From: Neolewinella marina
Lineage (GTDB): Bacteria; Bacteroidota; Bacteroidia; Chitinophagales; Saprospiraceae
DNA length: 64,000 nucleotides
Direction: 5' to 3'
Assembly (NCBI RefSeq): GCF_002631205.1
Contig: NZ_PDLO01000009.1
Location: 121,278-185,277, forward strand
Below, piece after piece: positions 1-8,753 of this stretch. Numbering within the stretch: position 1 is the first letter of the stretch; each line of letters opens with the position of its first letter. The notes under the pieces were generated by a model. It did not search any database. It had not been told where the DNA came from and saw nothing but the letters and a program-made list of their open reading frames with translations. The translations under genes and the position numbers were made by a program.

Positions 1-2250
1 GTCGTGCGCCGCGGCATGGAGAACGCCCCCAAATACCCCGGCGGGCGGGATCCCGGCTTCACCACCGACAATCCCCTCTTCTTCGACGACAACGGCGACC
101 CGCTGTACGATACCGACTGGCAGGACGAGGTGACACGCACGGCCATGTCCCACAGCCACCAGCTCTCCATCCAGCAGCGCACGAGCAACTCCTCCTACGG
201 CGTGTTCCTCAACTACACGGGTACGGAGGGCATCATGCTCAACAACTACTTCAACCGGCTGTACGGCAAGGTGGCCTACGAGGGCACGCCCAAGGACTGG
301 CTGACCTTCGGCTTCAACCTGCTGAGCAACGTGACCAAGGAGAACAGCTTCGAGGAAGGCGGCGGCGGACAGACCCCCCGGCGCACCATGATCGAGATGC
401 CGGCCATCTTCCCGGTCCGCTTCCCGGACGGCACCTACTCCAAGAGCACCGACCTGGGCGGCAACTTCAACCTGGAGGCCATGGCCAACCCGGTCCACGT
501 ACTGGAGACCCAGGACCGCCTCGCCAAGCGCACCCAGCTGTTCGGCAACGCCTACCTGGTGTTCAACCTCGCCGAGGGGCTGAACTTCCGCACCCAGTTC
601 GGCTTTGACAACCACGACCGGCTGTTCCAGGACTACAGTCCGCGCGACCTCATCAACATCTCCGCCCCCCTGGGCTTCGCCCGTCAGAGCAACCAGCAGG
701 TGAGCTACTGGCAGCAGGAGAACTACCTGAACTACAACCGCCTCATCGGCCCCCACAGCATCAGCGGGGTGGCGGGATTCAGCTTCCAGAAGCGCACGGA
801 TGAGAGCTTCGGCATCAGCACCCGCGGCTTCGCCGACGACTTCTTCCGCTTCAACAACCTGGGCGCGGCCAGCCAGCCCGACGCCCCCGGCTCGGGCTAC
901 AGCGACTGGACGCTCAACTCCTACTTCCTGCGCGGGAGCTACAGCTACAACGACCGCTACCTGCTCACGCTGACGGGCCGCGTAGACGGCTCCTCCCGCT
1001 TCGGGGCCGGCAACAAGTATGGCTGGTTCCCCTCCGTCGGGGTGGGCTGGGTGGTTTCCGAGGAGGACTTCCTCGCGGACAACCCCGTCATCAACCAGTT
1101 CAAACTGCGCTCCAGCTTCGGCGTCACCGGCAACACCGAGATCGGCTCCTACCAGTCGCTGGCCACCGTAGGCTCGGGCACCACCCTGATCAACGGCCAG
1201 CGGGTAACCAGCACCGTGATCAACGGCCTGGCCAACCCCGACCTGCAGTGGGAGAAAACCCAGCAGTTCGACGTGGGCTTCAACCTGGCCCTGTTCAACT
1301 ACCGGCTCAACCTGGAGATGGACTACTACTACAAGCTCACCACCGACCTGCTGCTGGCGCGCCCCCTGCCCCAGACGACCGGCTTCGGGTCCATCTTCGA
1401 CAACATCGGCTCGGTATCGAACCGCGGCATCGAAATGTTGCTCAGCACCCAGAACGTGTCCACTAACCAGTTCAGCTGGAGCACCAACCTGAACTTCAAC
1501 TACAACAAGAACCGCATCGAGAAGCTAGGGGAAAACGACGAGGACATCGAGTCGGGCCCCTGGTGGGTATCGGGCAGCCAGACCATCCTGCGGGTGGGCG
1601 AGCCGCTGTCTTCCTTCTGGGGCTACCGCCGCCTGGGTACCTGGGGCACCGACGAGGCCGACGCCGCCGCCGAGGTGGGCCGCATCCCCGGGGAGGCCAA
1701 GCGCACCACCGAAAAGGAGATCATCGGCAGCGGACTGCCCGACGTGACCGGCAGCTTCATCAATAACTTCACCCTGGGCAACTTCGACCTCACCGTCGAC
1801 CTGCAGTTCGTCCTCGGGGCCGACATCATGCAGCAGTACTACCACTCCGTGGAGGACCGCTCCGGCATCGCCAGCGGCCTGCGGACCATCCTCACCGAAG
1901 CCTGGACCCCCGAGAACCAGAACACCATGGTGCAGCAGATCCGCCACCAGGCCTGGGCCGGGCAGAACAGCGAGGTGGACGACCACTGGGTGGTCGACGG
2001 CTCCTACCTGCGGGGCAACGCCTTCACCCTGGGCTACAACCTGACGGGCAGCGCCCTCGACCGGCTGAACATGAACAGCGTACGCATCTACCTCAACGCC
2101 CAGAACGTCTTCGTGGCCCACTCCGACGAGTTCCAGGGCCTGGACCCCGAGGCCACCTCCTGGGGCGGCAACCAGTGGGGGCAGAACATCTTCTTCTTCC
2201 AGTACCCCCGCCCCCGCTCCTTCACCTTCGGCCTGAACCTCAAATTCTAA
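1..2250 (+). CDS. SusC/RagA-family TonB-linked outer membrane protein, 5'-truncated by the window edge
   Basis: This is the C-terminal part (about 750 codons) of a SusC-type transporter, which imports glycan or peptide fragments across the outer membrane using TonB energy. The frame is open from base 1, so signal peptide, carboxypeptidase-like domain and plug lie upstream of the window. Visible features are alternating amphipathic strands rich in Tyr/Asn, the SusC block DGSSRFGAGNKYGWFPSVG followed by GWVVSEEDF, and an ending in an aromatic beta-strand (FTFGLNLKF) typical of the last barrel strand. The stop codon directly abuts the ATG of the SusD gene, so the two are one transcription unit. 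Substrate cannot be inferred without the upstream genes. Confidence 0.95.
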   Translation, partial: VVRRGMENAPKYPGGRDPGFTTDNPLFFDDNGDPLYDTDWQDEVTRTAMSHSHQLSIQQRTSNSSYGVFLNYTGTEGIMLNNYFNRLYGKVAYEGTPKDWLTFGFNLLSNVTKENSFEEGGGGQTPRRTMIEMPAIFPVRFPDGTYSKSTDLGGNFNLEAMANPVHVLETQDRLAKRTQLFGNAYLVFNLAEGLNFRTQFGFDNHDRLFQDYSPRDLINISAPLGFARQSNQQVSYWQQENYLNYNRLIGPHSISGVAGFSFQKRTDESFGISTRGFADDFFRFNNLGAASQPDAPGSGYSDWTLNSYFLRGSYSYNDRYLLTLTGRVDGSSRFGAGNKYGWFPSVGVGWVVSEEDFLADNPVINQFKLRSSFGVTGNTEIGSYQSLATVGSGTTLINGQRVTSTVINGLANPDLQWEKTQQFDVGFNLALFNYRLNLEMDYYYKLTTDLLLARPLPQTTGFGSIFDNIGSVSNRGIEMLLSTQNVSTNQFSWSTNLNFNYNKNRIEKLGENDEDIESGPWWVSGSQTILRVGEPLSSFWGYRRLGTWGTDEADAAAEVGRIPGEAKRTTEKEIIGSGLPDVTGSFINNFTLGNFDLTVDLQFVLGADIMQQYYHSVEDRSGIASGLRTILTEAWTPENQNTMVQQIRHQAWAGQNSEVDDHWVVDGSYLRGNAFTLGYNLTGSALDRLNMNSVRIYLNAQNVFVAHSDEFQGLDPEATSWGGNQWGQNIFFFQYPRPRSFTFGLNLKF

Positions 2251-3846
2251 ATGACCATGAACGCTATCAAACTAGCCATCCTGCTGCTCCTGGGCGGCGT
2301 GGGGTACTCCTGTTCGGAATTCCTCGAAGAGCAGCCCCGCAGCTCGGCCAGCCTGAACCAGTTCTTCACCGAGCCCGCCCACGCCGAGAACGCCGTCAAC
2401 GCCCTCTACCGCGACGGTGCCCCCGCCCTGTGGATGAACGGTGGGGTGTACAGCGGCCGCAGCATCATGTACGGCCCCTACCTGTCGGGCTTCTTCGAGA
2501 ACAACTACAAAGGGCAGTACGCCTACATCGGCTTCGCCCAGCAGTTGCAGCTCAACGCCATCAACTCCAACTCCATCCTGAACGACTACTGGTCGCAGAT
2601 GTACCGCGAGATCAGCCGCGCCAACAACGCCATCAAGTACATCCCCACCACCCCCGGCCTGAATGACGCCCAGGTGGACCGCCTCCTCGGCGAGGCCCGC
2701 TTCTTCCGCGCCTGGGCCTACTTCATGCTGGTGCGCCACTTCGGCGACGTGCCCCTGATCACGGAGCCCTACGAATCGACCAACGATATCTACCGGGCGC
2801 GGTCCTCCTCCGCGGAGGTCTACGCCCTGATCGTCCAGGACCTGGAGTTCGCCGTGAATTCCGCTGGCCTGGCCAACACCAACATGGTCAGCAACGGCTA
2901 CCGCGTGTCCCGCCCCGCCGCCGCCGCCCTGCTGGCCGACGTGCAGCTGACCCGCAGCGGCTTCCCCCTGCAGAACGACAACTACGCCGCCGCCGCCGAC
3001 GCCGCCCGACTGGTGATCAACAGCGGAGCCCACGCCCTGGCCCAGAACGGACGCGATGCCGGCGGTGAAGTGGTGCCCGAGAACAGCGCCTACAACAAGA
3101 TCCGCCGCCAGGAGGTGATCGCCACCGAGTTCGTCTACCCCATCGAGTTCGCCATTGGCATCGCCGGCTCCGGCTACCCCGCCTACACCTACCCGGTGAC
3201 CCTGACGAGCCAGACCAACTACGGCATCACCAACCAGGCCTACGAACCGCGGGACCAGTTCCTGGCCATGTACGACGAGGACGAAGACCTGCGCATCCAG
3301 AACAAGCAGCTCTGGCACAACACCTACACGGACGAGGACGGCAACACCACCTCCTTCCGCTTCCAGCCCTACCTGTGGCACGACGACCAGGCGCTGTTCG
3401 GCACCACCAACCCCGCCAACTCCGAGCTGGAGGTCGCCGCCTACACCTACGCCGAAGTACTGCTGATCGCCGCCGAGGCCATCGCCCGCTCGGAGGGGGT
3501 CACCGCCGAGGCCGTCGACTACCTCACCCAGGTGCGCAGCCGCGCCTACTACCGGCAGTCCCCCGACGAGATCAGTGGCGCGCTGTCGGGATTGTCCGTC
3601 CAGGAGTTCGTCGAGGAAGTCTGGGCCGAACGCAACCGCGAACTGGCCCTGAACTTCAAAATCTGGTTCGACATGATCCGCACCCGCAAGTACCCCGAAG
3701 CCACCGACGGTGCCATCAATTTCGTCGACCTCATCGGCCACAAGAGCAGCTGGGGCCCCGTCTTCGAGGAGAAACACCTGCTGCTGCCCCTGCCCGACCA
3801 GGAGCTGCAGCGGAATGCTGAGCTGAACCAGAACGTGGGGTATTAA
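2251..3846 (+). CDS. SusD/RagB-family nutrient-binding outer membrane lipoprotein
   Basis: This is the partner of the preceding SusC, forming the cell-surface lid that captures ligand. The product is 531 aa, a normal SusD length. The N-terminus is a lipoprotein signal peptide with the lipobox cysteine in GYSCSEFLEEQPRS. Family motifs include NDYWSQMYREISRANNAIKY, GEARFFRAWAYFMLVRHFGD and the C-terminal RNRELALNFKIWFDMIRT block, ending in the usual ELNQNVGY. The ATG follows the SusC stop with no gap; a second ATG two codons later is equally possible. A strong terminator follows about 30 bp downstream, so this is the last gene of its operon. Confidence 0.96.
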   Translation: MTMNAIKLAILLLLGGVGYSCSEFLEEQPRSSASLNQFFTEPAHAENAVNALYRDGAPALWMNGGVYSGRSIMYGPYLSGFFENNYKGQYAYIGFAQQLQLNAINSNSILNDYWSQMYREISRANNAIKYIPTTPGLNDAQVDRLLGEARFFRAWAYFMLVRHFGDVPLITEPYESTNDIYRARSSSAEVYALIVQDLEFAVNSAGLANTNMVSNGYRVSRPAAAALLADVQLTRSGFPLQNDNYAAAADAARLVINSGAHALAQNGRDAGGEVVPENSAYNKIRRQEVIATEFVYPIEFAIGIAGSGYPAYTYPVTLTSQTNYGITNQAYEPRDQFLAMYDEDEDLRIQNKQLWHNTYTDEDGNTTSFRFQPYLWHDDQALFGTTNPANSELEVAAYTYAEVLLIAAEAIARSEGVTAEAVDYLTQVRSRAYYRQSPDEISGALSGLSVQEFVEEVWAERNRELALNFKIWFDMIRTRKYPEATDGAINFVDLIGHKSSWGPVFEEKHLLLPLPDQELQRNAELNQNVGY

Positions 3847-3874
3847 GCGCTAAACACCACCGCACACCGCCCGG

Positions 3875-3911
3875 AGGGGGCACCGGCCTGGGGTCGGTGC
3901 CCCCTTTTTTT
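3875..3911 (+). terminator. Rho-independent terminator of the first SusCD operon
   Basis: An 11-bp perfect stem (3875-3885 with 3895-3905) encloses a 9-base loop and runs into seven T residues (3905-3911). It sits 29 bp after the SusD stop. Confidence 0.9.
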
Positions 3912-4202
3912 CTTCCGTTTGGCGGCTGGCGCGGGTACCGGGGTCGGACGTGAAGCCTGCCCAATCGCATTGTAGGGATTGGCGCAGCTGGCCCCTGCCG
4001 GGTATTTCTGCAGCTGGGGGGGCGCTACGTCATTTGGGGTATCCACTTCCGGAGGGGGATAATTCGCTGTTTCTCGTCAACTTCAACGCCGAGCCGGTGG
4101 CTTCCTCTTGCGGGCGTAAGAGGCAGGCGGTACCCTGTTTCACATATTCCGCTTTGAACCGCGAGTAGAACGGGCACACTTTGTAAACCGGAACCCGCTA
4201 GT
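3912..4202. other. Intergenic region between convergent genes, no gene seen
   Basis: About 290 bp between the SusCD terminator and the end of the minus-strand esterase. I see no convincing coding frame, repeat or RNA gene here. Confidence 0.6.
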
Positions 4203-5102
4203 TTACTGCTCTGGAGTTGGAAGATTCTGCTTGAAAAACTCCCAGTAGCTGTTGCCCAGGGCTGCAAACATCTCTTTAGGCGAATGCCCCGCTCCTTCCA
4301 GGATGGTGGTGGAGTGCTCAATGTCCAGTTGGTCGAGGTGATCAGAGAATTTCAGCACATTAGTTAGACTGGGATCAGCACCGCCGAGGATCATCCTGAT
4401 TTCCAGGTTACCACGAATGTTGGGGGCATTATCAATGGCAATTTGCCAGGGGCTTAACTGACGGAAAAACGCTGTATCCCCACCGTATACGCGGTCCAAC
4501 GTTTGCTGTGCTTTTGCCTTTCCGGCTACCGGGGCTTCCTCGGGGTCCAGCATCTCCTGCATAGGCCCCGGATTGATCAGTGAAATGGCGGTAAACAGCT
4601 CAGGGTATTTCAGTCCCAGTCTGGCCGCGCCGTAGCCTCCCATGCTGCCACCCTCCAGCATCCGGCCCCGCGCCTGGCCAATGGTTCTGAAGGACGTATC
4701 AATATGCGGAATGAGTTCGTGGATGATGACACTTTCCATCCTGACGGAGCCATCTTTCGAGTCCACCCACATACTTTCCCTTTTGCCATCGTCCAGAAAA
4801 ACCACCAGGGCGGGGGGGATTTTCTCACCTTGCATTGCCGCGTGAAACCGTTCGGCCAGCATATTCAGCACGCCGGGAGGCCAGCCACCGCTTCCGTGGA
4901 GCCAGTAAATTACCGGATACGATAGGGTTGAGTCCAGCTCGTAGGCGTCGGGAAAGTAAACGTGGTAATCAACCCCACCCTTCATGTAGTCGCTATCAAT
5001 GTGCTGGGTGACCACCTTTGCCGGGCCTGGAAGTTCAGCTGTTTCCTGTCCCGCGAGTTTTCCGAGCGATAGTAGGGCTAGCAAAAAGAGGAGGCTTTTC
5101 AT
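4203..5102 (-). CDS. Secreted alpha/beta-hydrolase of the esterase D/feruloyl-esterase type
   Basis: A 299-aa predicted exported serine esterase. Residues 1-18 form a signal peptide (MKSLLFLLALLSLGKLAGQE). The nucleophile elbow is GGSMGGYG with Ser about 153. The oxyanion region is YWLHGSGG near residue 67, and the likely acid and base are in LGGADPS and EGAGHSP near the C-terminus. The family includes acetyl-xylan, feruloyl and S-formylglutathione esterases; the signal peptide argues for a secreted carbohydrate or ester-deacylating role rather than the cytoplasmic enzymes. It is convergent to the SusCD operon and might serve the same nutrient system, but this is only positional inference. 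Confidence 0.85.
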   Translation of the reverse strand: MKSLLFLLALLSLGKLAGQETAELPGPAKVVTQHIDSDYMKGGVDYHVYFPDAYELDSTLSYPVIYWLHGSGGWPPGVLNMLAERFHAAMQGEKIPPALVVFLDDGKRESMWVDSKDGSVRMESVIIHELIPHIDTSFRTIGQARGRMLEGGSMGGYGAARLGLKYPELFTAISLINPGPMQEMLDPEEAPVAGKAKAQQTLDRVYGGDTAFFRQLSPWQIAIDNAPNIRGNLEIRMILGGADPSLTNVLKFSDHLDQLDIEHSTTILEGAGHSPKEMFAALGNSYWEFFKQNLPTPEQ

Positions 5103-5246
5103 GGCGGTCCGACCGGTTGTGCCTCAGTAAATTAGGGGGATACCCGATTTCACGCAAGCTGAGCTGGCCGTGGTGGTCCGGGAGTTGGAAGGATAAGGGG
5201 GGGGGATGGCCTTTTACCGTGATCGCCGGTGACGGCTGGCTGTACC

Positions 5247-5276
5247 GAGACCGTGAGACCGTGAGACCGGAGACCG
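5247..5276 (+). repeat. Short tandem repeat (gagaccg/gagaccgt, four units) abutting the IS left end
   Basis: Four consecutive units start at 5247, 5255, 5263 and 5270 (8, 8, 7 and 7 bp). The array stops exactly where the IS256-type left inverted repeat begins at 5277, so it may have been the target or may have formed by slippage at the junction. Confidence 0.75.
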
Positions 5277-5293
5277 TTGCAAAAAGTGTGTCA
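5277..5293 (+). repeat. IS left terminal inverted repeat
   Basis: TTGCAAAAAGTGTGTCA; pairs with 6676-6692, with one mismatch in 17. Confidence 0.85.
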
Positions 5294-5333
5294 CGATAAG
5301 AACCAATACTTTTCGTAACACAACTACAAGCAA

Positions 5334-6573
5334 ATGGAAAACCACGAGTTTGATGTGGAAGCCTTCCGCAAGGAAGCGATCAAGAAACTGCAGGACGGTG
5401 AAGGGCTGCTGGGTGAGAACGGAGCGTTCACGCCCCTGCTAAAGTCCTTTCTGGAGCAGGCCCTGGAGGGTGAGCTGGACGCTCACCTAGCCGAAGAAGA
5501 CGTCCCTAATCGGAAAAATGGTCGCGGCAAGAAGCGGGTACGCACCTCGCTGGGCGAGATAGACATCGCCACACCCCGCGATCGGAACGGCAGCTTCCAG
5601 CCCAAAGTGATCGGCAAACGGCAAAAGCAGCTGCCCAAGGACCTGGAAAGGCAAATCATGACCCTCTACGCCCGCGGCAGTTCGCTGGGGGACATCCGCG
5701 ACTGGCTCGAGGAGATGTACGGGGTGGAAGTATCGCCGGCGACGATCTCGCGGGTTACCGACAAGGTCATTCCGCTGCTGGAGGAATGGCGCAACCGCCC
5801 GCTGGAAAGCGTATACCCCTTCGTTTTCATGGACGCCATTCACTACAAAGTCCGCGAGGAAGGCCGCGTAATCACCAAGGCGGTCTACGGAATAATCGCC
5901 GTGAACCAGGAGGGCTACCGGGACGTGCTGGGACTCTACATCGGTCAGAATGAGTCGGCTAAGTTCTGGATGCAGGTGCTCACGGACCTGCAGAACCGAG
6001 GCTTGGAGGACATCCTAATCGCCTGCGTGGACAACCTGACGGGCTTCGTGGACGCCATCGCCGCCGTCTATCCCAAGACCGACGTCCAGCTCTGCGTGGT
6101 GCATCAGATCCGCAACTCGAAGAAGTACCTGGCCTATACGGACACCTAGCGGGCTTAGGGGAAGGGGCCCCAAAGGCTTAGCCAAGTCGGACCTTAAGAC
6201 GATCTACACCGCTACGACGCGCGAGAAGGCCGAGCACGCCCTCAATCGCCTGGAACAGAAGTGGGGCAAGCAGTACCCCAAGATCATCGCCTCCTGGCGC
6301 CGCAACTGGGACAACCTGACGCTGATGTTCAACTATAGCCCGCTGATCCGCAAGGTCATCTACACTACGAACGCCATCGAGGCCTTCCACCGGCAGCTCA
6401 GGCGGGTCACCAAGACCAAGGGCTCGTTCACTTCCGACACGGCGCTGATGAAGCTGCTGTATCTCGTACAGCGCGACGTCACTGCCAAGTGGCAAAAGCC
6501 CATGCACAACTGGAACCGGATCCTGGCCCAGCTGGCCATCCTCTACGACGACCGATTGCGCCTGGACCTCTGA
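5334..6573 (+). pseudogene. IS256-family (mutator-type) transposase, interrupted by a short insertion
   Basis: The first 271 codons carry the N-terminal domain and DDE residues in FMDAIHYKV and CVDNLTGF, then stop at 6147-6149. The rest of the protein (LAKSDLKTIYTATT onward, with the third acidic residue in TTNAIEAFHRQLRR) continues in the +1 frame to 6573. Removing 25 bp (6147-6171) would restore one frame across the break, so a small out-of-frame insertion is the simplest cause. The combined length of about 405 aa matches intact family members. A programmed frameshift is unlikely because the inserted bases include stops and no slippery run. A sequencing error is possible but would need to be 25 bp. 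Confidence 0.88.
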
Positions 6574-6584
6574 GCCGGCGGCGC

Positions 6585-6628
6585 AAGCCTTCCCGGCCCT
6601 GGTTCTAGAACCAGGGCCGGGAGGGCTT
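6585..6628 (+). terminator. Long palindrome downstream of the transposase
   Basis: A 44-bp near-perfect palindrome centred on TTCTAGAA, followed by a pyrimidine-rich stretch. It lies inside the IS after the transposase stop and probably ends transcription in both directions. Confidence 0.75.
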
Positions 6629-6675
6629 GACTTTCTTCTTCTTTTCTCTTAATCTTTAATCCTAAGAATTACCCT

Positions 6676-6692
6676 TGACACACTTTATGCAA
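6676..6692 (-). repeat. IS right terminal inverted repeat
   Basis: On the minus strand TTGCATAAAGTGTGTCA; one mismatch against the left end at 5277-5293. Confidence 0.85.
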
Positions 6693-6703
6693 TACTCCCC
6701 ATT

Positions 6704-7843
6704 TTACTCTATGTTCTGAATATCCACGAATAGATAGACTTCTCTTTTCCCTTTTTTCCTTCTCCCAGTCACTTTAACTAAGTCCTTGTAGTTATCTCTC
6801 ACAATACTAGCAAGTTCTCCTTCAGATGCTTCAAACTTATACGACCTACCTTCCTCGTCCATAATTTCAAATATATGTGTTGTCTTTCTGCTTTTGGACA
6901 AATCCAAAACTCCAATCACGCTAACAATAGTTCCCTCCTCTACCAGATCGAACTCCAGATTCTCCTCCATCTCGAATACATCACCGATTTCTGTACGCTT
7001 TCTAGTCAACCGAGTCTGAACTTCATCGCCATTAATGCTTGTAGTGAAGCCAATCATTTTAATTCTATCACCATCAGGTGCAAATGATTTAATTGATTCT
7101 ACGAAAAAGTCATAGTAGGGATCGTCTTTCCCATACTCCTCTTTTAGTGCCTCTAAATTATTACTATTAATATAGTCGATTTTCCTTATTATCGAGGTAA
7201 TGATACTGTTTTCTATAGCATACTTATCCCCAAATAAAAGATCACCATTCTTAGAGTTACCAATTTGGATAATGATTTTGTAACTACCTGTCATACCCGC
7301 ACTAAAATACAGCGGATACATCTGGACAACGTTCCCGGGCCGGCCTCTACTATTGAATTTTTTATTTGCTTTCTTTTCGACTTCTTTTCTAGCTAAATCA
7401 GTTATAATATTGAGCCTATCAATTAACTCCGAACTTTTAATATATCCTGAACCAACCTCATTTCCTACAAATGAAAGTTGGAATTGGTTGTTCTCTAAAC
7501 TTATACCATTTAAATATAAGTGCCTTTCGAAATTAACTTGATCAAATATGTCTCTTAACTCATCAAGTTCAACATCATCTCCTCGACCGGATATTCCGAG
7601 ACAAGCTGAAATTTCGGCTTCTCTAAAAAGTTTAGCATTCAGAGCTAACGAAGCTGCACTCTTGTAGAATATTGAGCGGGACGGTTCATTATCTTCTACA
7701 GCTTCAATTGTGTCTGCAATAGATCTTTCTATATAATATGCTTTTTCAAATAATTCTGCAGCAACGGTAGGATTCTGCTGAACAATAGCAAATGCTTGTT
7801 CTGCAATATCCATAGCCTCATTATGTTTATCTAAAATAGTCAT
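6704..7843 (-). CDS. Unknown AT-rich 379-aa protein, helical N-terminus and beta-rich C-terminus
   Basis: I do not recognise a named family. Residues 1-100 are helical and TPR-like (SRSIFYKSAASLALNAKLF, REAEISACLGISG). Residues 105-200 look alpha/beta with FQLSFVGNEVGSGYI and a basic RGRPG loop. The last 80 residues are short beta-strands with charged turns (GTIVSVIGVLDL, VKVTGRRKKGKREVYLFVDI), suggesting a small barrel that could bind nucleic acid; that is inference. There is no signal peptide or membrane segment. The start overlaps the stop of the upstream 176-aa gene by 4 bp, so the two are co-translated. Base composition is far more AT-rich than the flanking genes, which supports transfer. 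The pairing with a nuclease-like protein suggests a two-gene defence, toxin-antitoxin or selfish module. Confidence 0.85.
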   Translation of the reverse strand: MTILDKHNEAMDIAEQAFAIVQQNPTVAAELFEKAYYIERSIADTIEAVEDNEPSRSIFYKSAASLALNAKLFREAEISACLGISGRGDDVELDELRDIFDQVNFERHLYLNGISLENNQFQLSFVGNEVGSGYIKSSELIDRLNIITDLARKEVEKKANKKFNSRGRPGNVVQMYPLYFSAGMTGSYKIIIQIGNSKNGDLLFGDKYAIENSIITSIIRKIDYINSNNLEALKEEYGKDDPYYDFFVESIKSFAPDGDRIKMIGFTTSINGDEVQTRLTRKRTEIGDVFEMEENLEFDLVEEGTIVSVIGVLDLSKSRKTTHIFEIMDEEGRSYKFEASEGELASIVRDNYKDLVKVTGRRKKGKREVYLFVDIQNIE

Positions 7844-8370
7844 ACTTTTTCGAACGCTATCCTAGGTTTACCGAAATCCGTGATTGCTACATAAGCGGGT
7901 AGTTTGCTACTGCGAGACTGCATTGTTTGCTCCTTTTTCTTTTTGATGCGCCTAGCAAACTCTGCATCTGATCCATTGATGAGGCCGGATACCTCTAAAC
8001 GTGCTGACTTTTGATATAGGAGAATTTTCCGTTGCTTATCACCTAACCAGTAATCGATGCCTGTCCTCTTTGCGGACCGAATAATTATTTGATACGGGGT
8101 AAGTTCATCGGCAAATAAAGCTGCCATCCCTTCGGCACCCATTTCAGTAGCATCTTGAACGTCATTATGCGTCCTTTTCATGGCTTCACTGATCTCGGTA
8201 TGCCAGCGTAGTTCATATTTCAACGATTGACTCGTGTCAAGACACTCAACCCCAGTCTTATGAGAATTGTGGTCTAAACAAAACAGAGCAGCTTCAAGTC
8301 GTTGCTCAGACCAGCTCTTTGTCAGTGCGGGCGTGCAATTCCTTATTTTTTCTATATCAATTTTCTTCAT
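7840..8370 (-). CDS. Unknown 176-aa protein with PD-(D/E)XK nuclease-like core
   Basis: First gene of a two-gene minus-strand operon. The pattern of predicted elements is helix (residues 76-90), strand (YQIIIRSAKRTG), strand with Asp106 (GIDYWLGD), strand with Glu126 (KSARLEVSGL), basic helix (FARRIKKKKEQT) and strand (AYVAITDF). That order and the D-x19-E-x-S spacing resemble the restriction-endonuclease-like fold, with Ser where Lys is usual. This assignment is mine from the sequence, not a known match. Length is typical of a minimal nuclease domain. It is AT-rich like its partner and lies directly next to the structured element at 8401-8711. It could instead be a non-catalytic member of the fold acting as an antitoxin or specificity subunit. 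Confidence 0.8.
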   Translation of the reverse strand: MKKIDIEKIRNCTPALTKSWSEQRLEAALFCLDHNSHKTGVECLDTSQSLKYELRWHTEISEAMKRTHNDVQDATEMGAEGMAALFADELTPYQIIIRSAKRTGIDYWLGDKQRKILLYQKSARLEVSGLINGSDAEFARRIKKKKEQTMQSRSSKLPAYVAITDFGKPRIAFEKV

Positions 8371-8400
8371 CTGCGTAATTATACAAATGTTTCCTGTGAC

Positions 8401-8711
8401 TTAGGGTGCTTAGGATGGTTGCGCCGAACGTGAGCTGCCCACGCAGCTCCGGGATTTGGAATGATGTTGAGGCGTAGCCTCAAAAAATATTTCAAATGCT
8501 GGAGTTGCCGAAGGCAAGGTGGTGGATGAAGGGCATTTTTTTAAATGTCCTTCGTCCGGCACCCTGTAGACAGCTCACGTTGGAGTGGAAGGCGAAACGA
8601 AGTGTAGCCTTTCACTCCAACGGGGGCCTACCCGACGGCCGCCTCCACCAGCAAACACTACGGGTGTCAACCTTCTTTCCGACCACATTCAAAGCAATGA
8701 TAGCACCCTAA
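8401..8711 (+). other. Multi-hairpin structured element, about 311 bp, non-coding
   Basis: An outer 10-bp inverted repeat (8401-8410, TTAGGGTGCT, with 8702-8711) encloses an 11-bp perfect stem (8427-8437 AACGTGAGCTG with 8571-8581). Inside are hairpins at 8467-8483 (7 bp, loop GTA), 8505-8517 (5 bp, loop GAA) and 8525-8556 (14 bp). A further hairpin lies at 8579-8621 (15 bp). The three non-Watson-Crick positions in the two long hairpins are all G-U compatible if the plus strand is transcribed (8527-8554, 8533-8548, 8588-8612) and A-C mismatches on the other strand, which favours a plus-strand RNA. A local alternative pairs 8432-8437 with 8444-8449. It could also be a folded single-stranded DNA recombination site or a MITE. 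Confidence 0.7.
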
Positions 8712-8742
8712 ATCTAAGCCGGCGGCTGTACGTGGTAGGCGG

Positions 8743-8753
8743 TGTTGTGTGCA
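8743..8753 (+). repeat. Left arm of an 11-bp inverted repeat bounding the lipoprotein-TPR module
   Basis: TGTTGTGTGCA; perfect inverse of 10228-10238. The arms are 1.47 kb apart and enclose only the two AT-rich genes of pair B. Confidence 0.6.

Larger units (their letters stand above)
5277..6692 (+). mobile_element. IS256-family insertion sequence, decayed, about 1416 bp
   Basis: The element is bounded by 17-bp inverted repeats (TTGCAAAAAGTGTGTCA left, complement of TTGCATAAAGTGTGTCA right; 16 of 17 match). It encloses a single IS256-type DDE transposase gene broken by a frameshift. Size and one-gene structure fit the family. The 8-9 bp target duplications usual for IS256 are not visible (GGAGACCG left, TACTCCCC right), which suggests age or rearrangement. 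The right end lies only 11 bp from the stop codon of the AT-rich gene at 6704, so the IS marks the edge of the island. Confidence 0.88.

Noticed and set aside
5334..6573. Programmed frameshift producing the IS256 transposase
   Set aside because: The break includes in-frame stops and 25 extra bases rather than a slippery heptamer, and IS256 members encode the transposase in one frame.
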